The notes under the pieces are model-generated. The model was not told the DNA's origin. It saw only the letters and a program-made list of their open reading frames with translations, and searched no databases. From DASQPA01 sp963756455 (GTDB lineage Bacteria > Acidobacteriota > Thermoanaerobaculia > Multivoradales > UBA5704), in contig CAVWNC010000003.1 of the NCBI GenBank assembly GCA_963756455.1, forward strand, positions 1,736,001-1,800,000: 64,000 nucleotides of DNA, written 5' to 3'. Position numbers and translations under genes: made by a program. Positions 10,567 to 19,901 of the stretch are shown piece after piece (the first letter of the stretch is position 1; the number at the start of each line of letters is the position of its first letter).

Positions 10567-11411
10567 GGACTTCCTTCCTGGCCGGTCTTCTCGTGATCGC
10601 CATGCTCTCTCCGGCGCTGCCGGCTTTCGCCCAGGAGTTCCCGTCGCCCGCGCGCGAGACGGTGATTCCGGCGAAGACCGTGCCGACGCCGCTCCAGAAC
10701 ATCGGCTACGACCAGAAGCTCGGCGATTCGCTCCCCATGGCCACCCGGGTGCGGGACGAGGCCGGCCGCGAGGTCCCCTTAAGCTCCTTCTTCGGCGAGC
10801 GGCCGGTGATCCTCGCCCTCGCCTATTTCCGCTGCCCGATGCTCTGTAACGTCGTCATGGACGATTTAGCGACGAGCTTGAAGGTCGTCCCCTTCACCGC
10901 CGGCAAGGACTACGACGTCGTGATCGTTTCCTTCGATCCGCAGGACACGCCGTCGCTCGCGGCGGCCAAGAAGGACGAGGTCGTGGCCCGCTACGGCAAA
11001 CGCGAGACCGCTCCGGCCTGGCATTTCCTGACCGCCCAGCCACCCGCGATCGCCGCGATCACCCAGGCAGTGGGTTTCCGTTACTACTGGGACACCGACA
11101 CGAAACAGTTCGCCCATGCCGCCGGCATCGTCCTGCTCACGCCCAAGGGGCGGATCTCGCGCTACATCTACGGCGTCGAATTCCCCGCTCGCGACATCCG
11201 GTTGGCGTTGGTCGAGGCCTCGGGCGAGAAGATCGGCTCGGTCGTCGACCAGGTGCTCCTCTTCTGCTTCCACTACAACCCGGTCATCGGCAAATACAGC
11301 GCCATGACCATGAACATCGTCCGCCTGGGCGGCGCCGTCACCGTGATCGGCCTCCTGCTCATGGTGGTGCTCCTGCGTCGGCGGGAGAACGATTCGCTGG
11401 GGAGCGCCTAG
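10563..11411 (+). CDS. SCO1/SenC copper chaperone
   Basis: A 282-residue protein: signal peptide, thioredoxin-fold SCO domain and a C-terminal membrane anchor (LGGAVTVIGLLLMVVLL). The copper motif CPMLC sits in YFRCPMLCNVVMDD, and the third ligand His is in FAHAAGIVLLTPKG. SCO proteins deliver copper to the CuA site of oxidase subunit II, encoded next. The start is GTG overlapping the previous stop. The extra C-terminal helix is common in SCO proteins encoded with caa3 oxidases. Confidence 0.94.
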   Translation: MRTSFLAGLLVIAMLSPALPAFAQEFPSPARETVIPAKTVPTPLQNIGYDQKLGDSLPMATRVRDEAGREVPLSSFFGERPVILALAYFRCPMLCNVVMDDLATSLKVVPFTAGKDYDVVIVSFDPQDTPSLAAAKKDEVVARYGKRETAPAWHFLTAQPPAIAAITQAVGFRYYWDTDTKQFAHAAGIVLLTPKGRISRYIYGVEFPARDIRLALVEASGEKIGSVVDQVLLFCFHYNPVIGKYSAMTMNIVRLGGAVTVIGLLLMVVLLRRRENDSLGSA

Positions 11412-12482
11412 ATGCGGACGGACCTCCCGCTGTTTCCGGAAGCGGCCTCGACCGGGGCGCACCAGGTCGACGCCATCTTCGCCATCTGGGCTGTCGTCAG
11501 CGTCTTCTTCTCGCTGCTGATCGCCGGACTGATCCTTTATTTCATGACCCGCTACCGGCGGCGGCGGGAGGATCAGGTCGGCACCGACAACACGGTTCCC
11601 ATGGCGCTGGAGATCGTCTGGTCGGTGATCCCGCTCGGCATCTGCCTCCTCATGTTCGCCTGGGGGGCGAAGGTCTTCTTCTACGTCTACCGGCCGCCGG
11701 CCGACGCCGTCGAGTACTTCGCCGTCAGCAAGCAGTGGATGTGGAAGTTCCAGCACCCGGAGGGGAACCGGGAGATCAACGAGCTGCACGTTCCGGTCGG
11801 CCAGGCGATCAAGATGACGATGACCTCCGAGGACGTCATCCACAGCTTCTACGTCCCCGCCTTCCGCATGAAACAGGACGTGCTTCCCGGGCGCTACACG
11901 ACGACCTGGTTCAAGGCCGACAAGCCCGGCACCTATCACCTTTTCTGCGCCGAGTACTGCGGCACCGAGCACTCGCGGATGATCGGCAGCATCGTCGTGA
12001 TGGAGCCGACGGCCTACGAGGCCTGGCTCTCCGGCTCGCAGCCCGGCCAGTCGACGGTCGCCTCCGGCGCCCAGCTCTTCCAGACCCTCGCCTGCGACAC
12101 CTGCCACCGGCCGTCCGCGGCCGGCATGGTGCCCCGCGCGCCGCGCCTCGAAGGCCTCTTCGGGCGCCAGGTGAAGCTCGCCGACGGCCGCACCTTGATC
12201 GCCGATGAGAACTATCTCCGCGAGTCGATCCTGAACCCCAACGCCAAGATCGTCGCCGGCTGGACGCCGATCATGCCTACCTTCCAGGGGCAGGTCTCCG
12301 AAGAGCAGCTCGTCCAGATCATCGCCTACGTCAAGTCGCTCGGCGGCGATGCCGCTGGGGCCGGTACCGCGACCGCGGGCTCCGCGACGAGCCCGACGCC
12401 AGAAACATCCGGCACGCCGCAGACCGGCGCCCCCTCTTCGCCTACGAAGCCTTCTTCCGGATCACCAGGACGGCCGAAATGA
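11412..12482 (+). CDS. ctaC: Cytochrome c oxidase subunit II with fused cytochrome c domain
   Basis: A 356-residue protein. Two N-terminal membrane helices lead to a cupredoxin domain with CuA ligands (His in VIHSFYVPAF, then CAEYCGTEHSRM) and a C-terminal cytochrome c domain with CDTCHRP. The fusion defines a caa3-type oxidase that takes electrons from its own haem c, probably fed by ACIII. The C-terminus has a low-complexity Gly/Ala/Thr/Pro tail. It starts directly after the SCO1 stop and overlaps ctaD by 4 bp. Confidence 0.95.
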   Translation: MRTDLPLFPEAASTGAHQVDAIFAIWAVVSVFFSLLIAGLILYFMTRYRRRREDQVGTDNTVPMALEIVWSVIPLGICLLMFAWGAKVFFYVYRPPADAVEYFAVSKQWMWKFQHPEGNREINELHVPVGQAIKMTMTSEDVIHSFYVPAFRMKQDVLPGRYTTTWFKADKPGTYHLFCAEYCGTEHSRMIGSIVVMEPTAYEAWLSGSQPGQSTVASGAQLFQTLACDTCHRPSAAGMVPRAPRLEGLFGRQVKLADGRTLIADENYLRESILNPNAKIVAGWTPIMPTFQGQVSEEQLVQIIAYVKSLGGDAAGAGTATAGSATSPTPETSGTPQTGAPSSPTKPSSGSPGRPK

Positions 12483-14167
12483 CAGCCATACCGACCAGCG
12501 CCCGCACCGCGATCGACAAGCCGACGCCCGCCGTCACCTCGGACCGCGAGCTGCCGCGGCGCAACTATCTGAACTCGGGCTACGGCCTGCGCTCGTGGCT
12601 GCTGACCCGCGACCACAAGCGGATCGCCATCCTCTACCTGATCTCGGTGACCGCCTTTTTCTTCCTCGGCGGCTTCTTCGCCCTCCTGATCCGCCTGGAG
12701 CTCCTCACCCCCGAGGGCGACCTCGTGGGGCCGGACACCTACAACAAGCTGTTCACGATGCACGGCATCGTGATGGTCTTTTTCTTCCTCATCCCGTCGA
12801 TCCCCGCGGTGCTCGGCAACTTCCTCGTACCGCTCATGATCGGAGCGAAAGACCTGGCCTTCCCCAAGATCAACCTGGGGAGCTGGTACGTCTACAACCT
12901 CGGCGCGGCCTTCACCCTCTGGGCGATCGTCCATGGCGGCGTCGACACCGGCTGGACGTTCTACACGCCATTCTCGACCACCTACTCGAACACCTACGTC
13001 ATCAGCGCCGCCCTGGGGATTTTCATCACCGGCTTCTCGTCGATCATGACGGGCCTGAACTTCATCGTCACCATCCACCGCCTGCGGGCGCCGGGCCTCA
13101 CCTGGTTCCGGATGCCGCTCTTCCTCTGGTCGATGTATGCGACGAGCCTCATCATGGTCCTCGGCACGCCGGTTTTAGCCATCACTCTCGCCATGGTGGC
13201 GGCCGAGCGGGTGTTCCACCTGGGGATCTTCGATCCTGCCTACGGCGGCGATCCGATCCTCTTTCAACACCTCTTCTGGTTTTACTCGCACCCGGCGGTC
13301 TACATCATGATCCTGCCGGCCATGGGGGTCGTGAGCGAGCTCGTCGCCGCCTTCACGAGGCGCCAGATCGTCGGCTACCGGGTGGTCGCTTTCGCGAGCG
13401 TCGCGATCGCCGTCCTGGGCTTCCTCGTCTGGGGCCACCACATGTTCGTCACCGGCCAGTCGATGTACGCGGCGACGGTCTTCTCGCTGCTCTCGATGCT
13501 CGTCGCCATCCCCTCGGCGGTCAAGGTGTTCAACTGGACGGCGACCCTCTACGAGGGCTCGATCTCCTGGGAGACGCCGATGCTCTACGCCTTGGGCTTC
13601 ATCGGCCTCTTCACGATCGGCGGCCTGACCGGGGTGATGGTCGCGACCCTGGGCTTCGACGTCCATGTTCATGACACCTACTTCATCGTCGCCCACTTCC
13701 ACTACATCATGGTGGGAGGCGCGATCATGGGGTACCTGGGCGGCATGCACTACTGGTGGCCGAAGATCTCGGGCCGACTCTACCCGCAGTTCCTCTCACG
13801 GCTCGCCGCCCTGATGATTTTCGTCGGCTTCAACCTGACCTTCTTCCCGCAGTTCATCCTCGGCTATCTGGGGATGCCGCGGCGCTACTGGTCCTATCCG
13901 CCGGAGTTCCAGGTGCTGAACGTGCTGTCGACCGCCGGCGCGACGGTCCTCGGCGTCGGCTACGTCATTCCCATGTGCTACTTCGTCTGGTCGATGCGCT
14001 ATGGCAAGAAGGCGGGGCCGAATCCCTGGGGGGCCGTGGGGCTCGAATGGGAGACCGAGTCGCCGCCGCCGACCTCGAACTTCGACGTGACGCCGATCGT
14101 GACCCACGGACCCTACGAGTACGGTCCGCAGACGGCCCTGGGCGCCAAGGAGGCTCGCGTTGTCTAG
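12479..14167 (+). CDS. ctaD: Cytochrome c oxidase subunit I, A2-type haem-copper oxidase
   Basis: A 562-residue protein with 12 or more membrane helices. Haem and copper ligands are visible: an early His in TMHGIVMVFF, the CuB His/Tyr in SHPAVYIMILP, the His pair in WGHHMFVTG, and His residues in VHDTYFIVAHFHYIM. The helix VI sequence YSHPAVY lacks the Glu of A1 oxidases and has the Tyr-Ser pair of the A2 subfamily, so the D-channel ends in YS. It reduces O2 to water while pumping protons. It overlaps both neighbours. Confidence 0.96.
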   Translation: MTAIPTSARTAIDKPTPAVTSDRELPRRNYLNSGYGLRSWLLTRDHKRIAILYLISVTAFFFLGGFFALLIRLELLTPEGDLVGPDTYNKLFTMHGIVMVFFFLIPSIPAVLGNFLVPLMIGAKDLAFPKINLGSWYVYNLGAAFTLWAIVHGGVDTGWTFYTPFSTTYSNTYVISAALGIFITGFSSIMTGLNFIVTIHRLRAPGLTWFRMPLFLWSMYATSLIMVLGTPVLAITLAMVAAERVFHLGIFDPAYGGDPILFQHLFWFYSHPAVYIMILPAMGVVSELVAAFTRRQIVGYRVVAFASVAIAVLGFLVWGHHMFVTGQSMYAATVFSLLSMLVAIPSAVKVFNWTATLYEGSISWETPMLYALGFIGLFTIGGLTGVMVATLGFDVHVHDTYFIVAHFHYIMVGGAIMGYLGGMHYWWPKISGRLYPQFLSRLAALMIFVGFNLTFFPQFILGYLGMPRRYWSYPPEFQVLNVLSTAGATVLGVGYVIPMCYFVWSMRYGKKAGPNPWGAVGLEWETESPPPTSNFDVTPIVTHGPYEYGPQTALGAKEARVV

Positions 14168-14855
14168 CGGTCACGGCGTTGGCGGTAATGCGGTCGGCAG
14201 TGCTGGCGCCAGTGCGCTCCAGCATCATTTCGACAGCCTCGAGCAGCAGCGCGAGGCGTCGACCTTCGGCATGTGGGTCTTCCTGGTGACGGAGATCATG
14301 TTCTTCGGCGGTCTCTTCACCGCCTACGTGATCTATCGTCTGCAATATCCGGCGGCCTTCGCCGCGGCGAGCAACTCGCTCCTCTGGCAGGCCGGAGCGT
14401 TCAACACCATCGTCCTCATCTGCAGCAGCCTGACGATGGCGATGGCGGTGCGCTCGGCGCAGGTGGATCGCAGGAAGGCGATCGTCGTCTTTCTCATCCT
14501 GACGATTTTCCTCGGTGCGGTCTTCCTCGGAGTCAAGGCCTACGAGTACCGCACCGAATGGGTGGAGCATCACTTCCCCGGTCCCCACTTCCAGTTCGAG
14601 GGGACCGACCCGCAGCATGCCGAGATGTTTTTCTCGATCTATTTCTGCATGACCGGGCTCCACGCCCTCCACATGATCATCGGCATGACGATCCTCGGGA
14701 TCCTCCTCGTGCCGTCGTTTAAGGGGCGCTTCAACTCCGCGTACCACAATCCGCTCGAATGCATGGGCCTCTACTGGCACTTCGTCGACATCGTGTGGAT
14801 TTTCCTCTTGCCCCTGCTCTATCTCTTCGGGGCCAACCTGCACCACGGAGGCTAA
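14160..14855 (+). CDS. ctaE: Cytochrome c oxidase subunit III
   Basis: A 231-residue protein with five to six membrane helices. It carries GMWVFLVTEIMFFGGLF near the N-terminus and MTGLHALHMIIGM and YWHFVDIVWIFLLPLLYL towards the end, all hallmark subunit III motifs. The start is TTG, overlapping the ctaD stop by 8 bp; there is no better ATG before the first conserved helix. It stabilises subunit I and its proton uptake. Confidence 0.94.
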   Translation: MSSGHGVGGNAVGSAGASALQHHFDSLEQQREASTFGMWVFLVTEIMFFGGLFTAYVIYRLQYPAAFAAASNSLLWQAGAFNTIVLICSSLTMAMAVRSAQVDRRKAIVVFLILTIFLGAVFLGVKAYEYRTEWVEHHFPGPHFQFEGTDPQHAEMFFSIYFCMTGLHALHMIIGMTILGILLVPSFKGRFNSAYHNPLECMGLYWHFVDIVWIFLLPLLYLFGANLHHGG

Positions 14856-14864
14856 AGAGGAGTC

Positions 14865-15245
14865 ATGTCCGAGCACGTCGCATCGCGTAAGACCTACTTC
14901 CTCGTCTGGGGAGCCCTCATGGTCCTCACCGTGGCCACCGTCTTCATCGCCCGGCTGAACCTGGGGCCGTTCAACGACATCGTGGCTCTGGTGGTCGCGG
15001 TCACCAAGGCCCTCCTCGTCATCCTCTTCTTCATGCACGTCAAAGACAGCAGCCGCCTGACCCGCCTGACCGTCGTCGCGGGCTTCTTCTGGCTGACCAT
15101 CCTGATCGGTATCACCTTGACCGACTATCTGTCTCGCCCTGCCGTCGACAAGCTGCGAGCGATCCCGCCGCCCTCCCAGCTCAACTTTCTGGGAGAGAGC
15201 CCGCGATCGGGGCCGGTGAGCGCCAATCCGACCGCGACACCCTAG
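14865..15245 (+). CDS. ctaF: Cytochrome c oxidase subunit IV (COX4_pro/CyoD type)
   Basis: A 126-residue protein with three membrane helices. The sequence VVAVTKALLVILFFMHVKDS is the typical helix II of prokaryotic subunit IV. The ATG is preceded by AAAGAGGAG. It is the last gene of the respiratory operon. Confidence 0.92.
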   Translation: MSEHVASRKTYFLVWGALMVLTVATVFIARLNLGPFNDIVALVVAVTKALLVILFFMHVKDSSRLTRLTVVAGFFWLTILIGITLTDYLSRPAVDKLRAIPPPSQLNFLGESPRSGPVSANPTATP

Positions 15246-15564
15246 CCATAGCTGGCGCCGCATCGAAAGGTTTCAACGGCATGGCGACGATCGATGACTT
15301 CAGCCTGCCGATCCGCTTGCTGCCCTCCGTCTCCTGGAAGACCCGAGCGCCCGGCCGCCGGTGCTGGTGGACTACCGGGCGCGTGTCGCCCAATGCGCGC
15401 ATCATCCGCGGCGTCCTAAGTATTCTCCCTATTCCTTCGACATCGGCCTTTATGCAGAGGGCTTGCCTACTCGGTCGCGGCAGAGCTGGCTCTAAACTCA
15501 CCCCGAAGCCTCGACAAGGCCAAGTCTACCGCTCTCCCGCCGGTTCCCAGGCTAAGATACCCCC
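15246..15564. other. Intergenic region, no gene supported
   Basis: This holds the end of the oxidase operon and the upstream region of the next two-gene unit. Short open frames on both strands are proline/arginine-rich and show no family features. No clear intrinsic terminator follows ctaF. Confidence 0.5.
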
Positions 15565-15828
15565 ATGACCCCGATCCCTTCCGACACCCCGCCCGACGTC
15601 GAAGAGATCCTTCTCGAAGGCTATCGCCGGATGACGCCCGAAGAACGGCTGATGCGCGCCTTCGACATGAGCCGGGCCGTTCAGCAACTCGCCCTCGCCC
15701 GCATTCGGGCGGAGTACGGACCGGATTTGAGCGAACGCGAGGAGCGCCTGCGCCTGGCCTCGCTCTGGCTTCCCCGGGAGACCATGATCGAGGTCTTCGG
15801 GTGGGATCCGGAGATCGAGGGCTATTGA
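15565..15828 (+). CDS. Small protein of a two-gene nucleotidyltransferase unit
   Basis: An 87-residue acidic, helix-rich protein (EEILLEGYRRMTPEERLMRA, then a helix and an LREREER-like segment). Its stop overlaps the ATG of a nucleotidyltransferase-fold protein (TGATG). Small helical proteins coded just before such enzymes are common in Acidobacteriota and resemble antitoxin or adaptor partners. No DNA-binding motif is clear. The function is inferred from neighbourhood only. Confidence 0.65.
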   Translation: MTPIPSDTPPDVEEILLEGYRRMTPEERLMRAFDMSRAVQQLALARIRAEYGPDLSEREERLRLASLWLPRETMIEVFGWDPEIEGY

Positions 15829-16421
15829 TGGAGCTCGCGGAGGCGCTGGCGGTGACCCTCACGGTCGCGAGGGTGCTCGAAGATCTCGAGATCCCCTACC
15901 TTCTGGGGGGCTCTCTCGCCAGCTCGCTCCATGGGGTGCCACGCTCGACCGTGGACGCGGACCTCGTGGTGGACCTAGGGACCCGACACATCCGACCTCT
16001 TGTAGAGGCCCTCTCCGCGAGTTTCTACATCGACGAAGAACGGGTCGCCGATGCCGTGCGCCGCCGGGTTTCCTTCAATATTATTCACCTGGCCACCGCG
16101 ACGAAGGTGGACCTCTTCGTTCTGCGTGCCGACCCGTTCGCGCGAATGGAGATGGGACGTCGACAGCGGATCACCCTCACCGGTATGGGGGGAGGCGAGT
16201 TGTCGGTCGCGACCGCCGAGGACACCATCCTCCAGAAGCTTGCCTGGTTTCGCCTCGGCGGTGGTGCTTCCGAGCGGCAGTGGAACGACATTCAGGGAGT
16301 CCTCAAGGTGAGGCGAGGAAAGCTCGATCTCTCTTACCTGGAACACTGGGCCGCGGAGTTGGAGCTCGGAGACCTCCTGCACCGCGCTCTGGATGAATCG
16401 AAGGGCGGTCGAGCGACGTAG
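15828..16421 (+). CDS. Nucleotidyltransferase-fold protein (DUF6036/AbiEii-like)
   Basis: A 197-residue protein beginning with a nucleotidyltransferase-like core: LLGGSLASSLHG followed by RSTVDADLVVDL. This matches the GGx(S/A)-x-n-DxD layout of minimal nucleotidyltransferases and AbiEii-like toxins. A third acidic residue is in KVDLFVLRADPF, and the Glu/Asp in ATAEDTILQKLAW is also typical. Such proteins transfer nucleotides to RNA or protein targets in toxin systems, but substrate and toxicity cannot be read from sequence. It is translationally coupled to the small gene upstream, which suggests a regulated pair. Confidence 0.75.
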   Translation: MELAEALAVTLTVARVLEDLEIPYLLGGSLASSLHGVPRSTVDADLVVDLGTRHIRPLVEALSASFYIDEERVADAVRRRVSFNIIHLATATKVDLFVLRADPFARMEMGRRQRITLTGMGGGELSVATAEDTILQKLAWFRLGGGASERQWNDIQGVLKVRRGKLDLSYLEHWAAELELGDLLHRALDESKGGRAT

Positions 16422-16452
16422 CCGGCACTTACCGACCGCCCTGTAACCTCAT

Positions 16453-17121
16453 CTACGCCGCGGCGCCCGCCTGCGTCTCCAAGTTGACGAGGTCGCGCGA
16501 GAAGCCTTTCGGGGTCAGCCTTTCCTCCACCAGCAGTTTGGATATCCCCGGTAGACATTTGAGGTTGATCACCAGAATGTCTTTGTCCAGAAGGTGGACC
16601 AGCGGCTTGCAGATCGTGATCCAGATGGGGAGCTTGAGGAGGCGGACCTCTTCGGCGGAGAGGGTGCGGTCTCCATCCGGAGCGGTCCCGCACCAATGGT
16701 CGTCATCCCAACCGAAATAGCGGAGGGCCTCCGCCTTGGTGAACTTGGCGGCTTCCAGCAACTGCCTGCGATCGGCATCGCCCCGGTTGCCGAAGAAGGG
16801 GAAATGGTGCAGATAGTGACCGAACAATATGGCGGTTTGCACGGTGTACAGCTCGGTGTCGAGGATGTGAGCGTGCCAGACATGATCGACGTGCCGCGAG
16901 GGCGAGATCGTCTTCCCCTGGCTGGCGTGGTATAAGAAGAGAAATCCTTTATAGATTTTGATCGCGGCGACGGCCTGCGCCAGGGACATTCCCGATCCCT
17001 CTTCCGGGATCATGAGGTTGTAGGCCAAGGGAGCGAAATCCAGACTGTTCAACTTCCGGAGAAACTCCCGATTGCGCGATCCCCTGACGTTCTCTTCAAT
17101 AGTCGAGTCTGGTGATCTCAT
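16453..17121 (-). CDS. Glycine-rich-domain-like protein (DUF1399/GRDP relative)
   Basis: A 222-residue soluble protein with the motif VDHVWHAHILDT, followed by HYLHHFPFFGNRGD and LRYFGWDDDHWCG. This His-rich core recurs in bacterial and plant glycine-rich-domain-like proteins whose biochemical role is unknown. The three His clusters could bind metal. No signal peptide is seen. It stands alone and converges with the nucleotidyltransferase gene, about 30 bp away. The assignment rests on motif recall. Confidence 0.65.
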   Translation of the reverse strand: MRSPDSTIEENVRGSRNREFLRKLNSLDFAPLAYNLMIPEEGSGMSLAQAVAAIKIYKGFLFLYHASQGKTISPSRHVDHVWHAHILDTELYTVQTAILFGHYLHHFPFFGNRGDADRRQLLEAAKFTKAEALRYFGWDDDHWCGTAPDGDRTLSAEEVRLLKLPIWITICKPLVHLLDKDILVINLKCLPGISKLLVEERLTPKGFSRDLVNLETQAGAAA

Positions 17122-17324
17122 GGCCTCTTTTCCCTTTTTCCAGGGTCGGCAGGGGTGTCCGTGGCAACCCTACGGCAAATCGACGGAGCGGTCTCGCGAT
17201 TCTATCGCTTGAGATTGGCTAACAAGCTATCACGTCGCCCCATGTCGCGGAGTAGGGTGTGCGCGCCGCGGGGTAGGGGAGGGGCGGCGGTCCGGCGGCG
17301 GGACCCCGCTATAATCCGCCAGTC

Positions 17325-18521
17325 ATGGGACGCCTCCTGCCGGATTCCGAGCTTCTCTCCAGGCTGGTCGCCTTCGATTCGACCAGCCGCAACAGCAATC
17401 TGCCGATCGCCGACTTCCTCGCCGGCTACCTGGACCGTCCCGGGGTGCGCCTCGAACGCAACCTCTCGCCGGACGGCACCAAGACCAACCTGATCGCCTG
17501 GGCGGGACCGCCGCCCGAACCTGGCGAGTCCGCTGGCGGCCACCCCGCCCGCCCCGGGCTTACCCTCTCCGGTCATCTGGACGTCGTTCCGGCCGACGAG
17601 GAGGGCTGGCGGAGCGATCCCTTCACCCTGACCGATGCCGGCGACCGCTGGGTGGGGCGCGGGGCCTGCGACATGAAGGGGTTCGTCGCTTTGGCCGCGA
17701 ACCTCTTCGCCGCGGTCGATCCGGGCCGGCTCACGGCCCCCCTCGCTCTCGTCTTCACCTACGACGAGGAGGTGGGGACCTTGGGCGCGCGCCAGCTCTA
17801 CGAGACCTATCCCGCGGGCCGGATGCTGCCGAAGAGCGCCATCATCGGCGAGCCGACGTCCCTCCGGGTGGCCCGCCTCCACAAGGGTCACCTCAAAATG
17901 CGCTTCATCTTGAAAGGGGTCTCGGCGCACAGCGGCTACCCCCACCTCGGGGTCAACGCCATCGAGCCCGCCGGACGGGTGGTCGAGGCGCTCTCTCGCC
18001 TGCGCCGCGCCCTCGAAGGCGAGGAGGTCCCGCACCGCGAGCTCTTCCCCGAGGTCCCCTTCGTGCCCCTGAATATCGGCACGATCCACGGCGGCTCGGC
18101 GATCAACGTGGTGCCCGACCGTTGCATCGTCGAGATCGGCGTCCGGCTCCTCCCCGGGATGACCGCCGATCCTCTGGTCGAACGGGTGCGCAATGCGGTC
18201 GTCGCCGCCGCCGCCCCGCTCGTCCCCGAGATCGAGATGCTTTCCGACAGCCCGCCCCTCCTCCTCGCCGCGGACGCCCCCATCCTCCGCCATCTGACGG
18301 CTTTGGTCGGCCAGGAGGAGGAGACGAGCGTTTCCTTCGCGACCGACGCCGGTTGGCTGGCGCTCCTGGGGATCGACTGCGCCATTTGGGGACCGGGGAC
18401 GATCGCGGTGGCGCACAAACCCAACGAGAGCCTCCCCAAGGCCGAGCTCGCCGCTGCCCGCGGCTTCCTGGAGACGACCGTCCGGCACTTCTGCGGAGAG
18501 GCGTGCGGAGAGGCGCTATGA
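17325..18521 (+). CDS. argE: M20-family N-acyl-amino-acid deacylase, acetylornithine deacetylase-like
   Basis: A 398-residue M20 metallopeptidase. Metal and catalytic residues are in LSGHLDVVPADE, GRGACDMKGF and TYDEEVGTLGA, and the dimerisation domain contains GVSAHSGYPHLGVNAIE. Overall it resembles ArgE, which removes the acetyl group from N-acetylornithine. It overlaps hutF (ATGA) in a two-gene unit with no arginine gene nearby. An alternative is an N-formyl- or N-acyl-glutamate hydrolase serving histidine breakdown. Confidence 0.85.
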   Translation: MGRLLPDSELLSRLVAFDSTSRNSNLPIADFLAGYLDRPGVRLERNLSPDGTKTNLIAWAGPPPEPGESAGGHPARPGLTLSGHLDVVPADEEGWRSDPFTLTDAGDRWVGRGACDMKGFVALAANLFAAVDPGRLTAPLALVFTYDEEVGTLGARQLYETYPAGRMLPKSAIIGEPTSLRVARLHKGHLKMRFILKGVSAHSGYPHLGVNAIEPAGRVVEALSRLRRALEGEEVPHRELFPEVPFVPLNIGTIHGGSAINVVPDRCIVEIGVRLLPGMTADPLVERVRNAVVAAAAPLVPEIEMLSDSPPLLLAADAPILRHLTALVGQEEETSVSFATDAGWLALLGIDCAIWGPGTIAVAHKPNESLPKAELAAARGFLETTVRHFCGEACGEAL

Positions 18522-19852
18522 CTCTCGCGGCGCACACGCTGGAGGCCGATCTCACCTGGACCGGCGACGCCTTCGAGCGTGGGGTGCGGATCGAGATCGG
18601 CGCGGATGGCCGGATCGTCTCGCTCGCTCGCAATGTCGACAGGCCGGGCGAAGAGAGAACCGATCCCCCCGTGGTCCGCCTCGCCGGCCGCGCCTTGCTG
18701 CCAGGTTTCGTCGACGTGCACTCGCATGCCTTCCAGCGTGGCCTGCGCGGTCACGGTGAAACGTTTCCGGAAGGAGCCGGTAGTTTCTGGACCTGGCGGG
18801 AAGCGATGTATGCCTTGGTCGAACGGCTGGACGCGGAGGAATTCAAGACCCTCTGTCTCCAGGCGTTCCGCGAGCTGCGCTCGGCGGGCGTCACGGCTCT
18901 CGGCGAGTTTCATTACTTCCACCACGGCAAGGACACCGGGGTGGATTTCGCCTATGACGAGCTGGTGCTCGAAGCCGCCGCCGAGGTGGGTTTGCGGCTC
19001 GTCCTGCTCAATACCTATTACAAGACCGGCGGCATCGGCCAGCCGCTCCACGGCGGCCAGCGCCGTTTCGCCACGCCCTCGCCCGCCGGCTATTGGGAGC
19101 AGATGGACCGCCTCGCCGAGCGGATCTCCTCTCCCCTCCAGAGCCTGGGCGCGGTCGTCCACAGCGTCCGCGCGGCGAGCCTCGAAGACCTGGTCGCCGT
19201 CCACGAGGAGTCCCGCCGCCGCGGGCTCGTCTTCCACATGCACGTCGAGGAGCAGCGGAAGGAGATCGAGGACTGCCTCGCGGCCTACGGCCAGACGCCC
19301 ATGGCCCTCGTCAACGAGCGCCTGCAGGTCTCCGATCGCTTCACCTCCGTCCACTGCACCCACAGCGCCCCGGCGGACATGGACCGCTACGGCGCGGCGG
19401 GCGGCAACGTCTGCCTCTGCCCGTTGACCGAGGCGAATCTGGGCGACGGCATCGCCGACGTGCCGCGGATGCGCGCCGCCGGGGCCGGCCTCTGTCTCGG
19501 CACCGATTCGAACAATCGCCTCTCGATCCTCGAAGAGATGCGCTGGATGGAGTACGCCCAGCGGCTGGGGAGCGAGAGCCGCGGCGTCCTCCGCACCGGC
19601 CGGGACGGCGAGATCGGCCGCACCGTCCTCCGTGCGGCGACCGAGGGCGGCGCCCGCGCCCTCGGGCTTCCGGTGGGGAGGATCGCCGCCGGCTGTTGGG
19701 CCGACTTCCTGGCCGTCGACTTACGCGCCCCGGCGCTCGCCGGCTGGATGCCCGACTCTCTCCTCGACACGCTCCTCTTCGGCGCCGGCAACGAGGCGTT
19801 GGCGGCGACCGCTGTGGGCGGGGAGTGGGTCGAGCATAGAATTCGGGGATGA
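18518..19852 (+). CDS. hutF: Formimidoylglutamate deiminase
   Basis: A 444-residue amidohydrolase. The metal site is visible as GFVDVHSHAFQRGLRG, the His in FHMHVEEQ, the His pair in SVHCTHSAP and the Asp in CLGTDSNNRLS. The HSHAFQRG motif and the overall layout fit HutF, which converts N-formimidoyl-L-glutamate to N-formylglutamate and ammonia in histidine degradation. The start ATG overlaps the argE stop. The next enzyme, HutG, is not nearby. Confidence 0.9.
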   Translation: MTLAAHTLEADLTWTGDAFERGVRIEIGADGRIVSLARNVDRPGEERTDPPVVRLAGRALLPGFVDVHSHAFQRGLRGHGETFPEGAGSFWTWREAMYALVERLDAEEFKTLCLQAFRELRSAGVTALGEFHYFHHGKDTGVDFAYDELVLEAAAEVGLRLVLLNTYYKTGGIGQPLHGGQRRFATPSPAGYWEQMDRLAERISSPLQSLGAVVHSVRAASLEDLVAVHEESRRRGLVFHMHVEEQRKEIEDCLAAYGQTPMALVNERLQVSDRFTSVHCTHSAPADMDRYGAAGGNVCLCPLTEANLGDGIADVPRMRAAGAGLCLGTDSNNRLSILEEMRWMEYAQRLGSESRGVLRTGRDGEIGRTVLRAATEGGARALGLPVGRIAAGCWADFLAVDLRAPALAGWMPDSLLDTLLFGAGNEALAATAVGGEWVEHRIRG

Positions 19853-19901
19853 AGCTGAAAGCGCCCCCGGTCCAGAACGTTCATCCAGGGAGGGTCTGAT
19901 C

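Noticed and set aside
15281..15568. Possible small gene after the oxidase operon
   Set aside because: Arg/Pro-rich composition, no homologous-looking motif and poor ribosome site; it overlaps the next gene's promoter region.
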